DNA from: VXRN01 sp963664365
GTDB lineage: Bacteria > Chloroflexota > Dehalococcoidia > Lucifugimonadales > UBA1123
Assembly: GCA_963664365.1 (NCBI GenBank)
Contig: OY761144.1
Coordinates: 496,001 to 560,000, forward strand
DNA: 64,000 bases
Direction of reading: 5' to 3'
Below the pieces are notes generated by a model. That model ran no database searches and was not told the DNA's origin. It saw only the letters and a program-made list of their open reading frames with translations. Positions 33,560 to 43,468 of this stretch are shown here, in pieces. Both the position numbers and the translations under genes were made by a program. Within the stretch, counting starts at the first letter, position 1. Each line of letters starts with the position of its first letter.

Positions 33560-34474
33560 GTGGACGCAAACACAACAGAAGTAGTCCGTCAGCGCCGGGA
33601 ACTGACCTGGGCGTCGGCTCCGCTGGTCATATACGGGGCTTCGAGGCGATTCGTCTCGACCTCCCCGATCGGCGCGTTCGCCGTCGCTTTCCTCATTGTT
33701 GTGGGACTTGTCGCCCTGCTAGCCGACTTCATCGCGCCCTATCCGCCGCTGGAAGCCAACTACTCGATGCTCCGACACTCCCCGACGGCCAGCCACCCGA
33801 TGGGCAACGACTTTCTTGGAAGAGACGTACTCACCCGGCTGATGTTCGGGGCGCGCACGTCGCTGATCGTGGCATTCTCGGCAGTGGCTATCGGCAAGTC
33901 GATAGGCTTCTCATGGGGAATCGTCTCCGGCTACATGGGCGGACGTTTCGACCTGTTCACCCAGCGCATCGTAGAGGTCCTGCTGGCCTTCCCGGGCATC
34001 ATCCTGGCCCTCATGCTTCTCGTCGCGCTCGGAAGCGGCGTGTTCACCGTCATCATCGCCATCAGCATCGGCGGAGTGGCCGGCTCTACTAGGGTAATCC
34101 GCTCCGTGGTGCTCTCCGTCAAGGAGATGCCTTACGTCGATGCCGCGCGCGCCATCGGCGCGACACAACTCCGCGTCATGCTTCTGCACGTCGCGCCTCA
34201 GTGCATCGCGCCCGCGATGGTCGTCGCCAGCGCGAGCCTCGGCGGCGCGATATTCGCCGAGGCCGCCCTCAGCTTCCTCGGACTCGGCGTTCCGCCCCCC
34301 AATCCAAGCTGGGGCAACATGCTCAACTCGGCTTCCAACGAGTTCCTCAATCCGTTATGGTGGATGGTGGTCTTCCCCGGCATGGCGATCACGTTCACGA
34401 TCCTCGCCTTCAACCTTTTCGGCGACGCGCTCAGGGATCATCTCGATCCCAAGCTGCGCGGCGGCCTCAACTAA
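33560..34474 (+). CDS. Dipeptide-type ABC transporter permease, DppC-like (system C)
   Basis: 304-aa OppC/DppC-family permease, GTG start at 33560 behind AGGGGGA. Family features: MGNDFLGRDVLTRLMFGARTSL after the first helix, the loop AARAIGATQLRVMLLHVAPQ, the segment EAALSFLGLGVPPPNPSWG, and the end HLDPKLRGGLN. The first sulfatase starts 32 nt after its stop, with an own GGAGG site, so the transporter and sulfatases are likely one transcript. Confidence 0.93.
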   Translation: MDANTTEVVRQRRELTWASAPLVIYGASRRFVSTSPIGAFAVAFLIVVGLVALLADFIAPYPPLEANYSMLRHSPTASHPMGNDFLGRDVLTRLMFGARTSLIVAFSAVAIGKSIGFSWGIVSGYMGGRFDLFTQRIVEVLLAFPGIILALMLLVALGSGVFTVIIAISIGGVAGSTRVIRSVVLSVKEMPYVDAARAIGATQLRVMLLHVAPQCIAPAMVVASASLGGAIFAEAALSFLGLGVPPPNPSWGNMLNSASNEFLNPLWWMVVFPGMAITFTILAFNLFGDALRDHLDPKLRGGLN

Positions 34475-34506
34475 CCGGCAGGCCCTAACCCGGAGGAATC
34501 TCACGA

Positions 34507-36054
34507 ATGACCGACGAATCGAACAGCGCGCGGCGACCCAACATCCTCTACATCCAGTCCGACCAGCACAACCCCAATGTCACCGGCTGCTACGGCGAAG
34601 AGACCGTCATGACCCCCAACCTGGACGCCCTCGCCGCGCGGGGCACGCTCTTCACCAACGCCTACTGCGCCTCGCCCCTCTGCGTGCCGTCCAGGATGTC
34701 CTTCCTGACCGGGCAGCACCCCCACGAGAACGAGGTCTGGGGCAACTCCCACATACTGAACTCCGGGACTCCAACCTACGCCCACGCGATGGGTGCGGCA
34801 GGCTACCGACCGATTCAGATCGGCAGGATGCACTTCGTCGGCTACGACCAGCTTCACGGGTTCGCCGAACGCTACGTCGGCGACCACATCGCCAACTACT
34901 TCGGCGGCCTCAACCCCTGCGATCACGGGATGCTCAGGGGCGCGGACGGGCCGTCGCGCACCGGCCTTAAAAAATCCGGCTACGGACAGAGTTCCTACCA
35001 GATACTCGATGAAAACGTCGCCGCCGCGACTGTGGACTACATCAACAGGCTCGGCATCAGGAAGCGGGGCGGACTCGACTCCGAGCCGTTCTCCATATCC
35101 GTCGGCTTCATGCTCCCGCACCCGCCATTCGTGGCGCGCAAGGAGGACTACGACCCGTATGTCGGCAAGGTTCCGATGCCCCGCATCCGCGAGCCGTACT
35201 CCGACAAGCTCCATCCCTACTTCCAGTGGTGGCGAAAGCGGACGAACACCGTGGACGTCACTGAGGACGAGATCATGCGCTCCCGCACCGCGTACTGGGG
35301 ACTCGTGACCCGCACCGACGCGCTGGTCGGGCAGGTCCTCGATGCGCTGCGAGAAAACGGCTTCGAGGACAACACTATGGTCATCTACTCGACCGATCAC
35401 GGCGAGCACGCGGGTGAACACGACCTTTGGTGGAAGACGACCTTCTACGAGGACTCTGTTCGCGTTCCTGCTATCGTCTCCTGGCCCGGGGTCTTGCCGG
35501 AGGGAGGCAAATGCGACCGCGTCGTCAGCCAGTTCGACCTCAACGCGACGATGCTGGACGCGGTCGGCGCGCCGCCGCTGCCGCGCTCACACGGTCGGAG
35601 CCTGATCGGCCTTCTCAACAACCCGGACAGCGCTCCGTGGGACGACGTCGCCTACTCTGAGCTGGTCTTGTACCCCCAACGGGAGCAGCCATACGACGTA
35701 GATCCCACGCCCGACGGCACCATTCAGCGCATGGTCCGCTGCGACGAGTGGAAGCTCACCTACTACCACGGCATGAGACCTCAGCTCTTCAACCTGGCAG
35801 AGGACCCGGACGAGATGAACGACCTGGCCGAGGACCCGGCCCACGCCTCCATCAGAGACGAGCTTATCGAGCGCGTCCTGGACGGGTGGGACCCGGACGA
35901 GGTCACCCGCGAGATTGCGGTGGCGCAGCAGGACCAGAGGGTCATTTCAGCCTGGGCCAGGAACGTCGCGCCTCCTGACAACTACCGGGCTGAGCAGGGG
36001 CCTGAGATGGACTTCTTGACCGGCCCCCTTACCCTGGAGGAGCTCGACCTGTGA
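34507..36054 (+). CDS. Sulfatase, first of three tandem copies
   Basis: 515-aa type I sulfatase of the alkaline-phosphatase superfamily, hydrolysing sulfate esters. N-terminal PNILYIQSDQHNPN gives the first metal ligands. CVPSR (59-63) is the C-x-P-S-R signature whose Cys becomes formylglycine; DHGEHAGEHD near 297 supplies the remaining metal ligands, followed by the conserved Lys in WWKTTFYEDS. There is no signal peptide, so it is cytosolic and would act on imported substrate. Its stop overlaps the next sulfatase start by 4 nt. A formylglycine-generating enzyme gene is not in the window. Confidence 0.92.
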   Translation: MTDESNSARRPNILYIQSDQHNPNVTGCYGEETVMTPNLDALAARGTLFTNAYCASPLCVPSRMSFLTGQHPHENEVWGNSHILNSGTPTYAHAMGAAGYRPIQIGRMHFVGYDQLHGFAERYVGDHIANYFGGLNPCDHGMLRGADGPSRTGLKKSGYGQSSYQILDENVAAATVDYINRLGIRKRGGLDSEPFSISVGFMLPHPPFVARKEDYDPYVGKVPMPRIREPYSDKLHPYFQWWRKRTNTVDVTEDEIMRSRTAYWGLVTRTDALVGQVLDALRENGFEDNTMVIYSTDHGEHAGEHDLWWKTTFYEDSVRVPAIVSWPGVLPEGGKCDRVVSQFDLNATMLDAVGAPPLPRSHGRSLIGLLNNPDSAPWDDVAYSELVLYPQREQPYDVDPTPDGTIQRMVRCDEWKLTYYHGMRPQLFNLAEDPDEMNDLAEDPAHASIRDELIERVLDGWDPDEVTREIAVAQQDQRVISAWARNVAPPDNYRAEQGPEMDFLTGPLTLEELDL

Positions 36055-37573
36055 CCAACGAGTCCAACGGAGAACAGCGACCCAACATCCTGTACATCGA
36101 GTCGGATCAGCACAGCCCCAACGTGCTGGGCTGCTACGGCGAATCGACGGTCAGGACTCCGAACCTGGACGCGCTCGCCGCGCGGGGCACGCTCTTCACC
36201 AGCGCATACTGCGCCGCGCCCGTCTGCGTACCGTCCAGGATGTCCTTCTTGACCGGACGATACCCACACGAGAACGAGGTCTGGGGCAACTCCCACACGC
36301 TGAGCTCCGCCATACCGACCTACGCCCACGCGATGGGCGCGGCGGGATACCGGCCGATTCAGGTCGGCAGGATGCACTTCAACGGTTACGACCAGCTTCA
36401 CGGCTTCGCCGAACGCTACGTCGGAGACCACACCGCCAATTACGTCGGCAGCCCTCACCCCTGCGACCACGGGTCGCTCAAGGGGGCCGACGGCCGTCGC
36501 GCGCCGGCTTGCAAAAGTCCGGCTACGGACAGAGCTCTAGCCAGATTGTTGACGAAACGGTCGCGGCGACGACGGTTGACTACATCAACAGGCTTGGCAT
36601 CAGGAAACGGGGAGGACTCGACTCCGAGCCGTTCTCAATTTCCGTCGGATTCATGCTCCCGCACCCGCCGTTCGTGGCGCGCAAGGAGGACTACGACCCG
36701 TACGTCGGAAAGGTGCCGATGCCCCGTGTCCGCGAGCCGTACTCGGACAAGCTGCACCCCTACTTCCGGTGGTGGCGAAACACGAAGAACATCGAGGACG
36801 TGACCGACGATGAGATCATGCGCTCCCGCACCGCGTACTGGGGACTCGTGACCCGCACCGACGCCCTTGTCGGGCAGATTCTCGATGCGCTGCGTCGCAA
36901 CGGCTTCGAGGACAACACGATGGTCATCTACTCGACCGACCACGGCGAGCACGCCGGCGAGCACGACCTCTGGTGGAAGACCACATTCTACGAGAATTCG
37001 GCCCGCGTCCCGGCCATCGTCTCCTGGCCGGGGGCGCTCCCGGAGGGCGGTCGGTGCGACCGCGTCATCAACCAGTTCGACCTCAACGCGACGATGCTGG
37101 ACGCGGTCGGCGCGCCGCCGCTGCCGCGCTCCCACGGTCGGAGCCTGATCGACCTACTCAAGTACCCCGATAGCGCTCCGTGGGAAGATATTACGTTCTC
37201 GGAGCTTGCCATGTACGCCCACCGCGAACGGCCTTATGACGCGGACCCCACGCCCGACGGCACCGTTCAGCGTATGATCCGCTGCAACGAGTGGAAGCTC
37301 AACTACTACCACGGCATGAGGCCGCAGCTATTCAACCTGGCCGAAGACCCGGACGAGGTAAACGACCTGGCCGAGGACCCGGCCCACAGTTCGATCAGAG
37401 ACGAGCTCGTCGAGCGCGTCCTGGACGGGTGGGACCCTGACGAGGTGACCCGCAAGGTCGCGCTGGCGCAGCGGGACCAGAGAGTCTTGGCGGCCTGGGC
37501 CAGAAACGTCGATCCGCCCGACAAGTACCGGTTCGAACAGCGTCCCGAGATGGACTTCCTAGACGGCCCTTAG
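36051..37573 (+). pseudogene. Sulfatase, second tandem copy, with a one-base frameshift
   Basis: The first ~147 codons run in frame with copy 1 (PNILYIESDQHSPNVLGCYG, CVPSR at 59-63, VGDHTANYVG). At 36489-36494 the sequence reads GACGGCC where copy 1 has GACGGGCC, one G missing in the G-run. The rest (QKSGYGQSSSQIVDETV onward, DHGEHAGEHDLWWK, to the stop at 37573) continues in another frame with full homology. All catalytic residues survive on the two pieces. Either a young inactivating mutation or a single-base assembly error; there is no slippery heptamer suggesting programmed frameshifting. Confidence 0.85.
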
Positions 37574-37591
37574 CCGCCAAATCCGCCCAAC

Positions 37592-37619
37592 GTAGGGGCG
37601 ATTCATGAATCGCCCCTAC
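37592..37619. repeat. Perfect 28-bp palindrome between sulfatases 2 and 3
   Basis: GTAGGGGCGATTCA and its exact complement TGAATCGCCCCTAC meet without a loop. A related half (CCGCCCCTACAC) is visible near 47125. It looks like a dispersed palindromic repeat and could also fold in the mRNA between the two genes. No T-run follows. Confidence 0.75.
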
Positions 37620-37645
37620 ACATGCTAACCCGGAGGAACTCACCC

Positions 37646-39154
37646 ATGACCAGCCAACCCAACATCCTGTACATCCAGTCGGACCAGCACAACCCCAACG
37701 TCACCGGCTGCTACGGCGAAGAGACCGTCAGGACTCCAAACCTGGACGCCCTCGCCTCGCGGGGCACGATATTCACCAACGCCTACTGCGCCTCGCCAAT
37801 CTGCGTGCCGTCCAGGATGTCCCTCCTGACCGGCCGCTACCCATACGAGAACGAGGTCTGGTGCAATACCCAGACCCTTAGCTCCGCGATCCCGACCTAC
37901 GCCCACGCGATGGGCGCGGCGGGCTACCGACCAATTCAGATCGGCAGGCTCCACTTCGTCGGCTACGACCAGCTTCACGGCTTCGCCGAACGCTACGTCG
38001 GCGACCACAGCCCAAACTACATGGGCAGCCTTCACCCGGTTGACCATGGCGCCCTCGAAGGCACCGCCGGCCCGGCCCGCGTCGCCCTGGAGAAATCCGG
38101 CTACGGACAGAGCTCCTACGAGGTTCACGACGAATACGTCGCCGCCGCGACTGTGGACTACATCAACAGGCTTGGCATCAGGAAGCGCTCCGGGTTCGAG
38201 GTCGAGCCGTTCTCCCTGTCCGTTGGGATGATGCTGCCTCACCAGCCGTTCGTGGCGCGCAAGGAGGACTACGACGAGTACGTCGGAAAGGTCCCGATGC
38301 CGCGAAAACGCGAGCCGTACTCCGACAAGCTCCACCCCTACTTCCGGTGGTGGCGAAAGAGGACGGGCATTGAGGATGTGCCCGACGACGAGATCATGCG
38401 CTGCCGAATCGCGTACTGGGCGCTCGTGACCCGCACCGACGCCCTGATCGGCGAGATGCTCGACGCGCTCCGGCGCAACGGATTCGAGGACAACACGATG
38501 GTCATCTACTCGACCGATCACGGCGAGCAGGTGGGCGAGCACGACCTCTGGTGGAAGCAGACCTTCTACGAAGACTCGGTCCGCGTTCCGGCCATCGTCT
38601 CATGGCCCGGAGTCCTCCCCGAGGGCGGGCAATGCGACCGCGTCATCAACCAGTTCGACCTCAACGCGACCATGCTCGAAGCGGTCGGCGCGCCGCCATT
38701 GCCGCGCTCCAACGGCCGGAGCCTGATCGACCTGCTCAAGGACCCCGCTGGCGCTCCGTGGGAGGACGTCGCCTTCTCTGAGTTCGTCATGTACGCTCAG
38801 CGAGACGGCTTCCCGTTCGACATACACTCGCCGCCCGACGGCTCAGTGCAGAGAATGGTGCGCTATAACGAGTGGAAGCTCAACTACTACCACGGCATGA
38901 GGCCGCAGCTCTTCAATCTGGCCGAAGACCCGGACGAAATGAACGACCTGGCCGAGGACCCGGCACACGCCTCCATCAGAGACGAGCTTGTAGAGCGCGT
39001 CAAGGACGGCTGGGACCCGGACGAGGTGACCCGCAAGATGTCCATAGCGCAGCGGGACGAGCAGGTCATGAGGGAATGGGCCGAAAACATCGACCCGCCC
39101 GACACCTACCGCTGGGACCTCCGCCCCGAAATGGACTACGTCGACGGCCCGTAG
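37646..39154 (+). CDS. Sulfatase, third tandem copy
   Basis: 502-aa type I sulfatase. The start at 37646 follows GGAGGAACTCACCC; an ATG at 37622 lies upstream of that site and is rejected. CVPSR (53-57) carries the formylglycine Cys, QSDQHNPN the first metal ligands, DHGEQVGEHD the later ones, then the conserved Lys in WWKQTFYEDS. It differs from copy 1 mainly in surface segments such as KRSGFEVEPFSLSVGMMLP, so substrate range may differ. No signal peptide. It ends the system C gene cluster. Confidence 0.92.
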   Translation: MTSQPNILYIQSDQHNPNVTGCYGEETVRTPNLDALASRGTIFTNAYCASPICVPSRMSLLTGRYPYENEVWCNTQTLSSAIPTYAHAMGAAGYRPIQIGRLHFVGYDQLHGFAERYVGDHSPNYMGSLHPVDHGALEGTAGPARVALEKSGYGQSSYEVHDEYVAAATVDYINRLGIRKRSGFEVEPFSLSVGMMLPHQPFVARKEDYDEYVGKVPMPRKREPYSDKLHPYFRWWRKRTGIEDVPDDEIMRCRIAYWALVTRTDALIGEMLDALRRNGFEDNTMVIYSTDHGEQVGEHDLWWKQTFYEDSVRVPAIVSWPGVLPEGGQCDRVINQFDLNATMLEAVGAPPLPRSNGRSLIDLLKDPAGAPWEDVAFSEFVMYAQRDGFPFDIHSPPDGSVQRMVRYNEWKLNYYHGMRPQLFNLAEDPDEMNDLAEDPAHASIRDELVERVKDGWDPDEVTRKMSIAQRDEQVMREWAENIDPPDTYRWDLRPEMDYVDGP

Positions 39155-39184
39155 GGAGGCCGCGCCTGTCCGCCAAGCCTTTGT

Positions 39185-39529
39185 TCACCGGCTATTGAGT
39201 CGCTGCAACTCGCGCATGACCTGAGCGTGGTTTGCGTCAATCTGAGACTTCAAGACCTCGGCGATTGCCAGGACTTGAGCGTGGTTTGCGTCCACCTTAG
39301 ACTCCAACGCCTGGATCCTAGCGTGGTTTGCGTCGATCTGAGACTTCAAGACCTCGGCGATTGCCAGGGCCTGAGCGTGGTTGGCGTCCACCTTAGACTC
39401 CAACGCCTCGAGCCTGGCGGTGTTGGCGTCCACCTTAGTATTGAGGGAGACGAGGGAATTGCGTATCTCCCTCAACTCAGTAGCGAGCGCATCCTCGATG
39501 CGGGTTACACGCTCTTCCAGCGTAGTCAT
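39185..39529 (-). CDS. Small coiled-coil protein with 32-residue repeats
   Basis: 114-aa protein predicted to be one long helix. After MTTLEERVTRIEDALATELR it repeats a 32-residue unit (ESKVDANHAQALAIAEVLKS plus QIDANHARIQAL) twice, seen in the DNA as a 96-bp tandem repeat with GCGTGGTTTGCGTC recurring at 39225 and 39321. Start at 39529 is preferred over 39547 because AGGGGGTG lies just upstream. Function unknown; it is divergent from the surface protein gene. Proteins of this sort vary in length by repeat slippage. Confidence 0.65.
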   Translation of the reverse strand: MTTLEERVTRIEDALATELREIRNSLVSLNTKVDANTARLEALESKVDANHAQALAIAEVLKSQIDANHARIQALESKVDANHAQVLAIAEVLKSQIDANHAQVMRELQRLNSR

Positions 39530-39704
39530 CGACACCCCCCTGTCCATTCGGACACCCTTGTTGGCTATGGCCTCATTCTAGCACACGCGCCTAGCTAAAT
39601 CGCAAGCCCGACCGGACCATCCACCCGTAAGTCACTCCCCCCCATTATCACCATCACCCCGCCCATATCCAACCTGACCCATCCCGGTTATCACCGATAT
39701 GCCC

Positions 39705-39733
39705 TTGACCAGCCCGCCATCATAATCTATCCT
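39705..39733 (+). promoter_or_regulatory. Candidate promoter of the first surface protein
   Basis: TTGACC (39705-39710), 17 nt, TATCCT (39728-39733), 77 nt before the GTG start. Moderate consensus match. Confidence 0.45.
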
Positions 39734-39809
39734 GACCTGTGCAAAGCAACGGCACGTCCGTTGCTCCCTTCCACGTATAACCCGCGAACCGAGACCTAGG
39801 GGGTAGTAA

Positions 39810-42800
39810 GTGAACAGCAGAACCAGGTTTGTGCCGCTGATAATCCTCGGGGCGATCATACTGTCCCTCATAGCCGTTCTCCCGGCGCTCTCCGCAACCG
39901 GCAAGATTCGGTTCTACGACAGCGCCGACCCGTCCAAAGACCAGAAGTGGGCAAGGGCCGGCGGCTTGGTGAACCTTGAGGTCACCGACGCGGACCTCGA
40001 CGTCCCGGTTAAGTACGTCATCCTGAGAAATGAGCTCGATTTAGCGGTCGGCGCCGGCAGCAACGTACATACAGGTATACTGACAGATGCTGTTGTGACC
40101 CTGACCGCCAAGGCAGGCTCCGACACGGTTGAAGTAGAAATCAGGGAGATAGGCCAATCAGATCCTACGAATACCATAGTGCATGGTCTAGTCGCGAGCG
40201 TGAATTTGGACAAGGGCGACACGATCGCCCTTGGGTCCAGCTCCACCACCGTCCGAGATGGTGATACTGTCGGCTTTGGGTCCACCACCATCCGAGAGGT
40301 GGTGAAGGTTGCCACAACATCCCCCGCGACCACGACGGGCCTCACTGCGGGTCAGACGGATGTCATGGCCACCGTGACTCTGACCCTCAACGCCGGCCTT
40401 GACCAAGGCCCTGGCGCCGACGGGACATACGACACCGACGGCGTCATCTGGAAGGTTAGATCCACTGCCCACGAGAAGATAAACGTGGACGACTGCCCAA
40501 CCTGCGCGGTCGCTCCGGCAATACCATATACTGTTGATGGCCCTCGCACCGATGTCACTAACGCTCCGGTGGTGGACAGCGGAGTCGGGAATAGGACTCT
40601 CAACTTCCACGAGGTGCGGTTCAGCGGCAGCAAAGACTCTAAAGTGACCCGTTTCGACGCCGAGATTATTGTCAACGATCAAGGCAGCACCTCCACAAAC
40701 ACGGTCATCACAGTTGACAACAACGAAGAGAGGGTGACTGCGACGACAGATCCTGGCGATACCGCTTACTTGGTGTACTGGGGTTCGGCGATAGACCACT
40801 CCAAGGACGTGGACGTGCGCTCATCCGCCGATACCGACGGCGTTAGCGTGGTCCTGACGGAGACGGGCAAGGGCACGGGGGCGTTCAGAGGGGTCGTCAA
40901 ACTGGTTGACGACGCCGACACCAGCGCGGACGGCATGACCACCTATCAAGGCGACACGAGTCCTCCGATGCTGAAGGTGAACCCCGCCGGCACGGTCACT
41001 CTGCGCTACAAGGACGGAGACGGACGCATAACCAAGACGATAGACGTGGAGTCCACGCCTCCGGTGCTGTCGAACTTCAGCCCGGCGCACAACTCGGCGA
41101 GCGAGGACGATCGGCCGGAGGTGACGGCTGACGTAACGGACAGCGACTCCGGCATCAAGGACACTCAGATATTCGTGGTGTTCGCGCTGCTGGACGATAA
41201 CAACAAGGTCGATGATGAAACGACCGGAGACGCCTCGCATATAGCCATATCGGTGAGCGCTGAAGACGCGGGCAGGGTGAGGAACATCACCAGCGGTTTC
41301 CGCATCGAACAGCGAATGCCGGACGAATTGGAGACCGGCCAGACCGAGTCCACGATAGCGTGGTGGGTCGTGGCGATTGACGAAGCGGGCAACAAGGCGG
41401 TGTCGGACCAGAACACGGACAGCGACAACGTGTGTGTCCCGGATGATTTCCCGGTGGACGGCGCGTCCGTGGATGCGGATGCCCTTCGCGCGCTGGGCGA
41501 CGTGACTGACGACAACTTCGGTTCGCTGTGCCAGCCGTTCATCGTGATGCACGACGAGAAGGATCCTGTCCTGGAGAAGGCGGTAGTGGGCGCGTTCTGG
41601 GACACCGACAGCGCTGAAGACGACAAGACCAGCGACCTGAGCGTCGATTCCTCGGCATCGTCCCAGACGACGAGCGTAATGCTTGTGTTCGACGAGGCAG
41701 TTGACAGTTCTACGGTTAGCGCGGACGACTTCAAGGTAGGCGGCAGCGCGCCGCTCGCCGCCAACCACTACGCCGCGGCGCCCTCCCGAGTCTTCCTGGA
41801 CGTGCCGGCGCAGGATCCGGACGCCAGGCCGGACGTCGAGTTGGTGGGCCTGGTTGCTGACATAGCCGGAAACACCGCGGCGGCGAAGAAGTTGACCGCC
41901 ACCGACAACAACTCGATAGACGGCATCGGTCCGACGCTCGAGGTGACCCTTGCGGGTTCGACGACGGGCGCGCGTCCGGTGACGAAGAAAGAGATCACGA
42001 TAACTGTCACGACGAACGAGAACACGGCGAACCCGACAGTGACGATAAAGCGTGTGGGTTCGACGGACAAGGACGGCAAGGGCAACGTGGTGGACCCTGC
42101 GGCGAGCGTGACTCCGAAGGTGAAGAGTCCTCGGACGTACGAGGGCACCTGGAGCGCTGGCACGGCGGGACTGTACAACGTGTACGTGACGGCTGCCGAC
42201 AGTTCGGGCAACGTGGGCAAGCTGGGCAAGGACGGCGCGTCGGCAATAGACCTGTCGTCGGGCACCAGCGCTCTGCTGTTCGAGGTTGACAACTCCGGTC
42301 CGACGTTCACGCTGGACCCGGCGAGCGCCGACGACCCGAACGCGTTCGTGAGGGTTGACTTCAGCGCCGAGGGCAAGGAGAACACGGTCTATGCGATGGG
42401 ACCTGGCGGAGTCGGCTACATAACGGCCGATCCGGACGACGCGGCGACCGCGACGACCACCGACAAGACCAAGGGCAAGATGGACGACCTGGACAGCTAC
42501 GGCATGGTGACGCTGGTGTCCGCGACGCTTGCGGGTTCCGACATCAGCGCGGACCTAGAGCGTCTGGGAGACAACTCGTTCCTGCTGGTGGCCCCGAACC
42601 TGGCAATCGGCAAGCACAAGATCGAGATCGAGGCTGAGGACTCGGCTGGGAACAGCAACAAGTCGAGCGTGGACCTTGAGGTGACGGAGCGCAAGCCGTT
42701 CTCGCTGACCATCAGGGCGGGCGTGAGCCTGATCTCGTTCCCAGGCGATCCGATGGACCCGGACATCAACGCGGTGTTCCCGTCTGACCACCCGGTGCAA

Positions 42801-43244
42801 GAGGTGATCACGTACGACCCGACCCAGCCGGGCAAGTGGTTCGCGTCGAAGCGCGACGATACCAGCGGCCTGCTGGACGGCAACCTGACGATGATATCGG
42901 GCGGCCAGGCTTACCTGGTTAGGTCGAACTCGACGAAGGCTGTGAACGTGATCATAGACAGGCCGTCGTCTCACGACCTGATAACGCCTCCACAGATCGA
43001 CCTGGTGGCGGGTTGGAACCTGGTTCCGGTGACCGACATCACGTTCAAGCTGAAGGCGGGCGACACGATCAGCTACGTGAACTACTTCGGAGACAACAAG
43101 TCGATAACGCGGGTGTACGGCGTGGACACGGTGCAGAACCGGCTGATCCTAGTGCAGAGCGCCGGGAACCTGAAAGTCGGCGATGGCTACTGGGTGTTCG
43201 CGAGCGACGCGACCAGCATCGCTCCGGGCGTGACTCCGCAGTAG
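39810..43244 (+). CDS. Large secreted surface protein, copy 1
   Basis: 1144 residues, GTG start behind GGGGGTA. A long N-terminal signal segment (VPLIILGAIILSLIAVLPAL, cleaved near LSA) leads to TGKIRFYDSADPSKDQK. A chain of Ig-like beta domains follows (VESTPPVLSNFSPAHNSAS, VDNSGPTFTLDPASADDPNA). The C-terminus has two related modules, AGVSLISFPG...GGQAYLVRS and VAGWNLVPVTD...GDGYWVFAS. Very acidic overall, no LPxTG and no membrane anchor, so an S-layer or cell-surface protein is likely. A near-identical tandem copy follows. Terminator at 43306-43332. Confidence 0.82.
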   Translation: MNSRTRFVPLIILGAIILSLIAVLPALSATGKIRFYDSADPSKDQKWARAGGLVNLEVTDADLDVPVKYVILRNELDLAVGAGSNVHTGILTDAVVTLTAKAGSDTVEVEIREIGQSDPTNTIVHGLVASVNLDKGDTIALGSSSTTVRDGDTVGFGSTTIREVVKVATTSPATTTGLTAGQTDVMATVTLTLNAGLDQGPGADGTYDTDGVIWKVRSTAHEKINVDDCPTCAVAPAIPYTVDGPRTDVTNAPVVDSGVGNRTLNFHEVRFSGSKDSKVTRFDAEIIVNDQGSTSTNTVITVDNNEERVTATTDPGDTAYLVYWGSAIDHSKDVDVRSSADTDGVSVVLTETGKGTGAFRGVVKLVDDADTSADGMTTYQGDTSPPMLKVNPAGTVTLRYKDGDGRITKTIDVESTPPVLSNFSPAHNSASEDDRPEVTADVTDSDSGIKDTQIFVVFALLDDNNKVDDETTGDASHIAISVSAEDAGRVRNITSGFRIEQRMPDELETGQTESTIAWWVVAIDEAGNKAVSDQNTDSDNVCVPDDFPVDGASVDADALRALGDVTDDNFGSLCQPFIVMHDEKDPVLEKAVVGAFWDTDSAEDDKTSDLSVDSSASSQTTSVMLVFDEAVDSSTVSADDFKVGGSAPLAANHYAAAPSRVFLDVPAQDPDARPDVELVGLVADIAGNTAAAKKLTATDNNSIDGIGPTLEVTLAGSTTGARPVTKKEITITVTTNENTANPTVTIKRVGSTDKDGKGNVVDPAASVTPKVKSPRTYEGTWSAGTAGLYNVYVTAADSSGNVGKLGKDGASAIDLSSGTSALLFEVDNSGPTFTLDPASADDPNAFVRVDFSAEGKENTVYAMGPGGVGYITADPDDAATATTTDKTKGKMDDLDSYGMVTLVSATLAGSDISADLERLGDNSFLLVAPNLAIGKHKIEIEAEDSAGNSNKSSVDLEVTERKPFSLTIRAGVSLISFPGDPMDPDINAVFPSDHPVQEVITYDPTQPGKWFASKRDDTSGLLDGNLTMISGGQAYLVRSNSTKAVNVIIDRPSSHDLITPPQIDLVAGWNLVPVTDITFKLKAGDTISYVNYFGDNKSITRVYGVDTVQNRLILVQSAGNLKVGDGYWVFASDATSIAPGVTPQ

Positions 43245-43305
43245 AACGGCAGACACAGCTTCCACTCCGTAGCTGGACGGCGAACACACAGCTTCCAGCT
43301 TAACC

Positions 43306-43332
43306 GGCCTCCCCCAACCCCCGGGGGAGGCC
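43306..43332 (+). terminator. Rho-independent-type terminator after surface protein copy 1
   Basis: GGCCTCCCCC and GGGGGAGGCC form a 10-bp stem around a short loop, followed by ATCTTCC. The same hairpin with a longer loop follows copy 2. Confidence 0.75.
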
Positions 43333-43384
43333 ATCTTCCCAACATCCGAAATCCACCACCTAATTCCCGGATGTCCGTAGGAGC

Positions 43385-43401
43385 GCGGGCGTCTCGCCCG
43401 C
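43385..43401. repeat. Short hairpin repeat
   Basis: GCGGGCG, loop TCT, CGCCCGC. The flanking text (GTAGGAGCGCGGGCGTCTCG) resembles a common dispersed intergenic repeat; no second copy was found here. Confidence 0.45.
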
Positions 43402-43468
43402 ACCAAGCAACACCGCAATACCATCGTTAGGCGGTGGATCTGGGAACATCATCCCCAATTCCCAATGT

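Noticed and set aside
34501..35421. Long antisense frames over the sulfatase genes (also 37640-38542)
   Set aside because: Shadow of GC-rich sense codons; no ribosome-binding site and no domain.
36485..36540. Programmed frameshifting in the middle sulfatase
   Set aside because: No slippery heptamer or downstream stimulatory structure; the neighbouring copies are in one frame and the gap is one base in a G-run.
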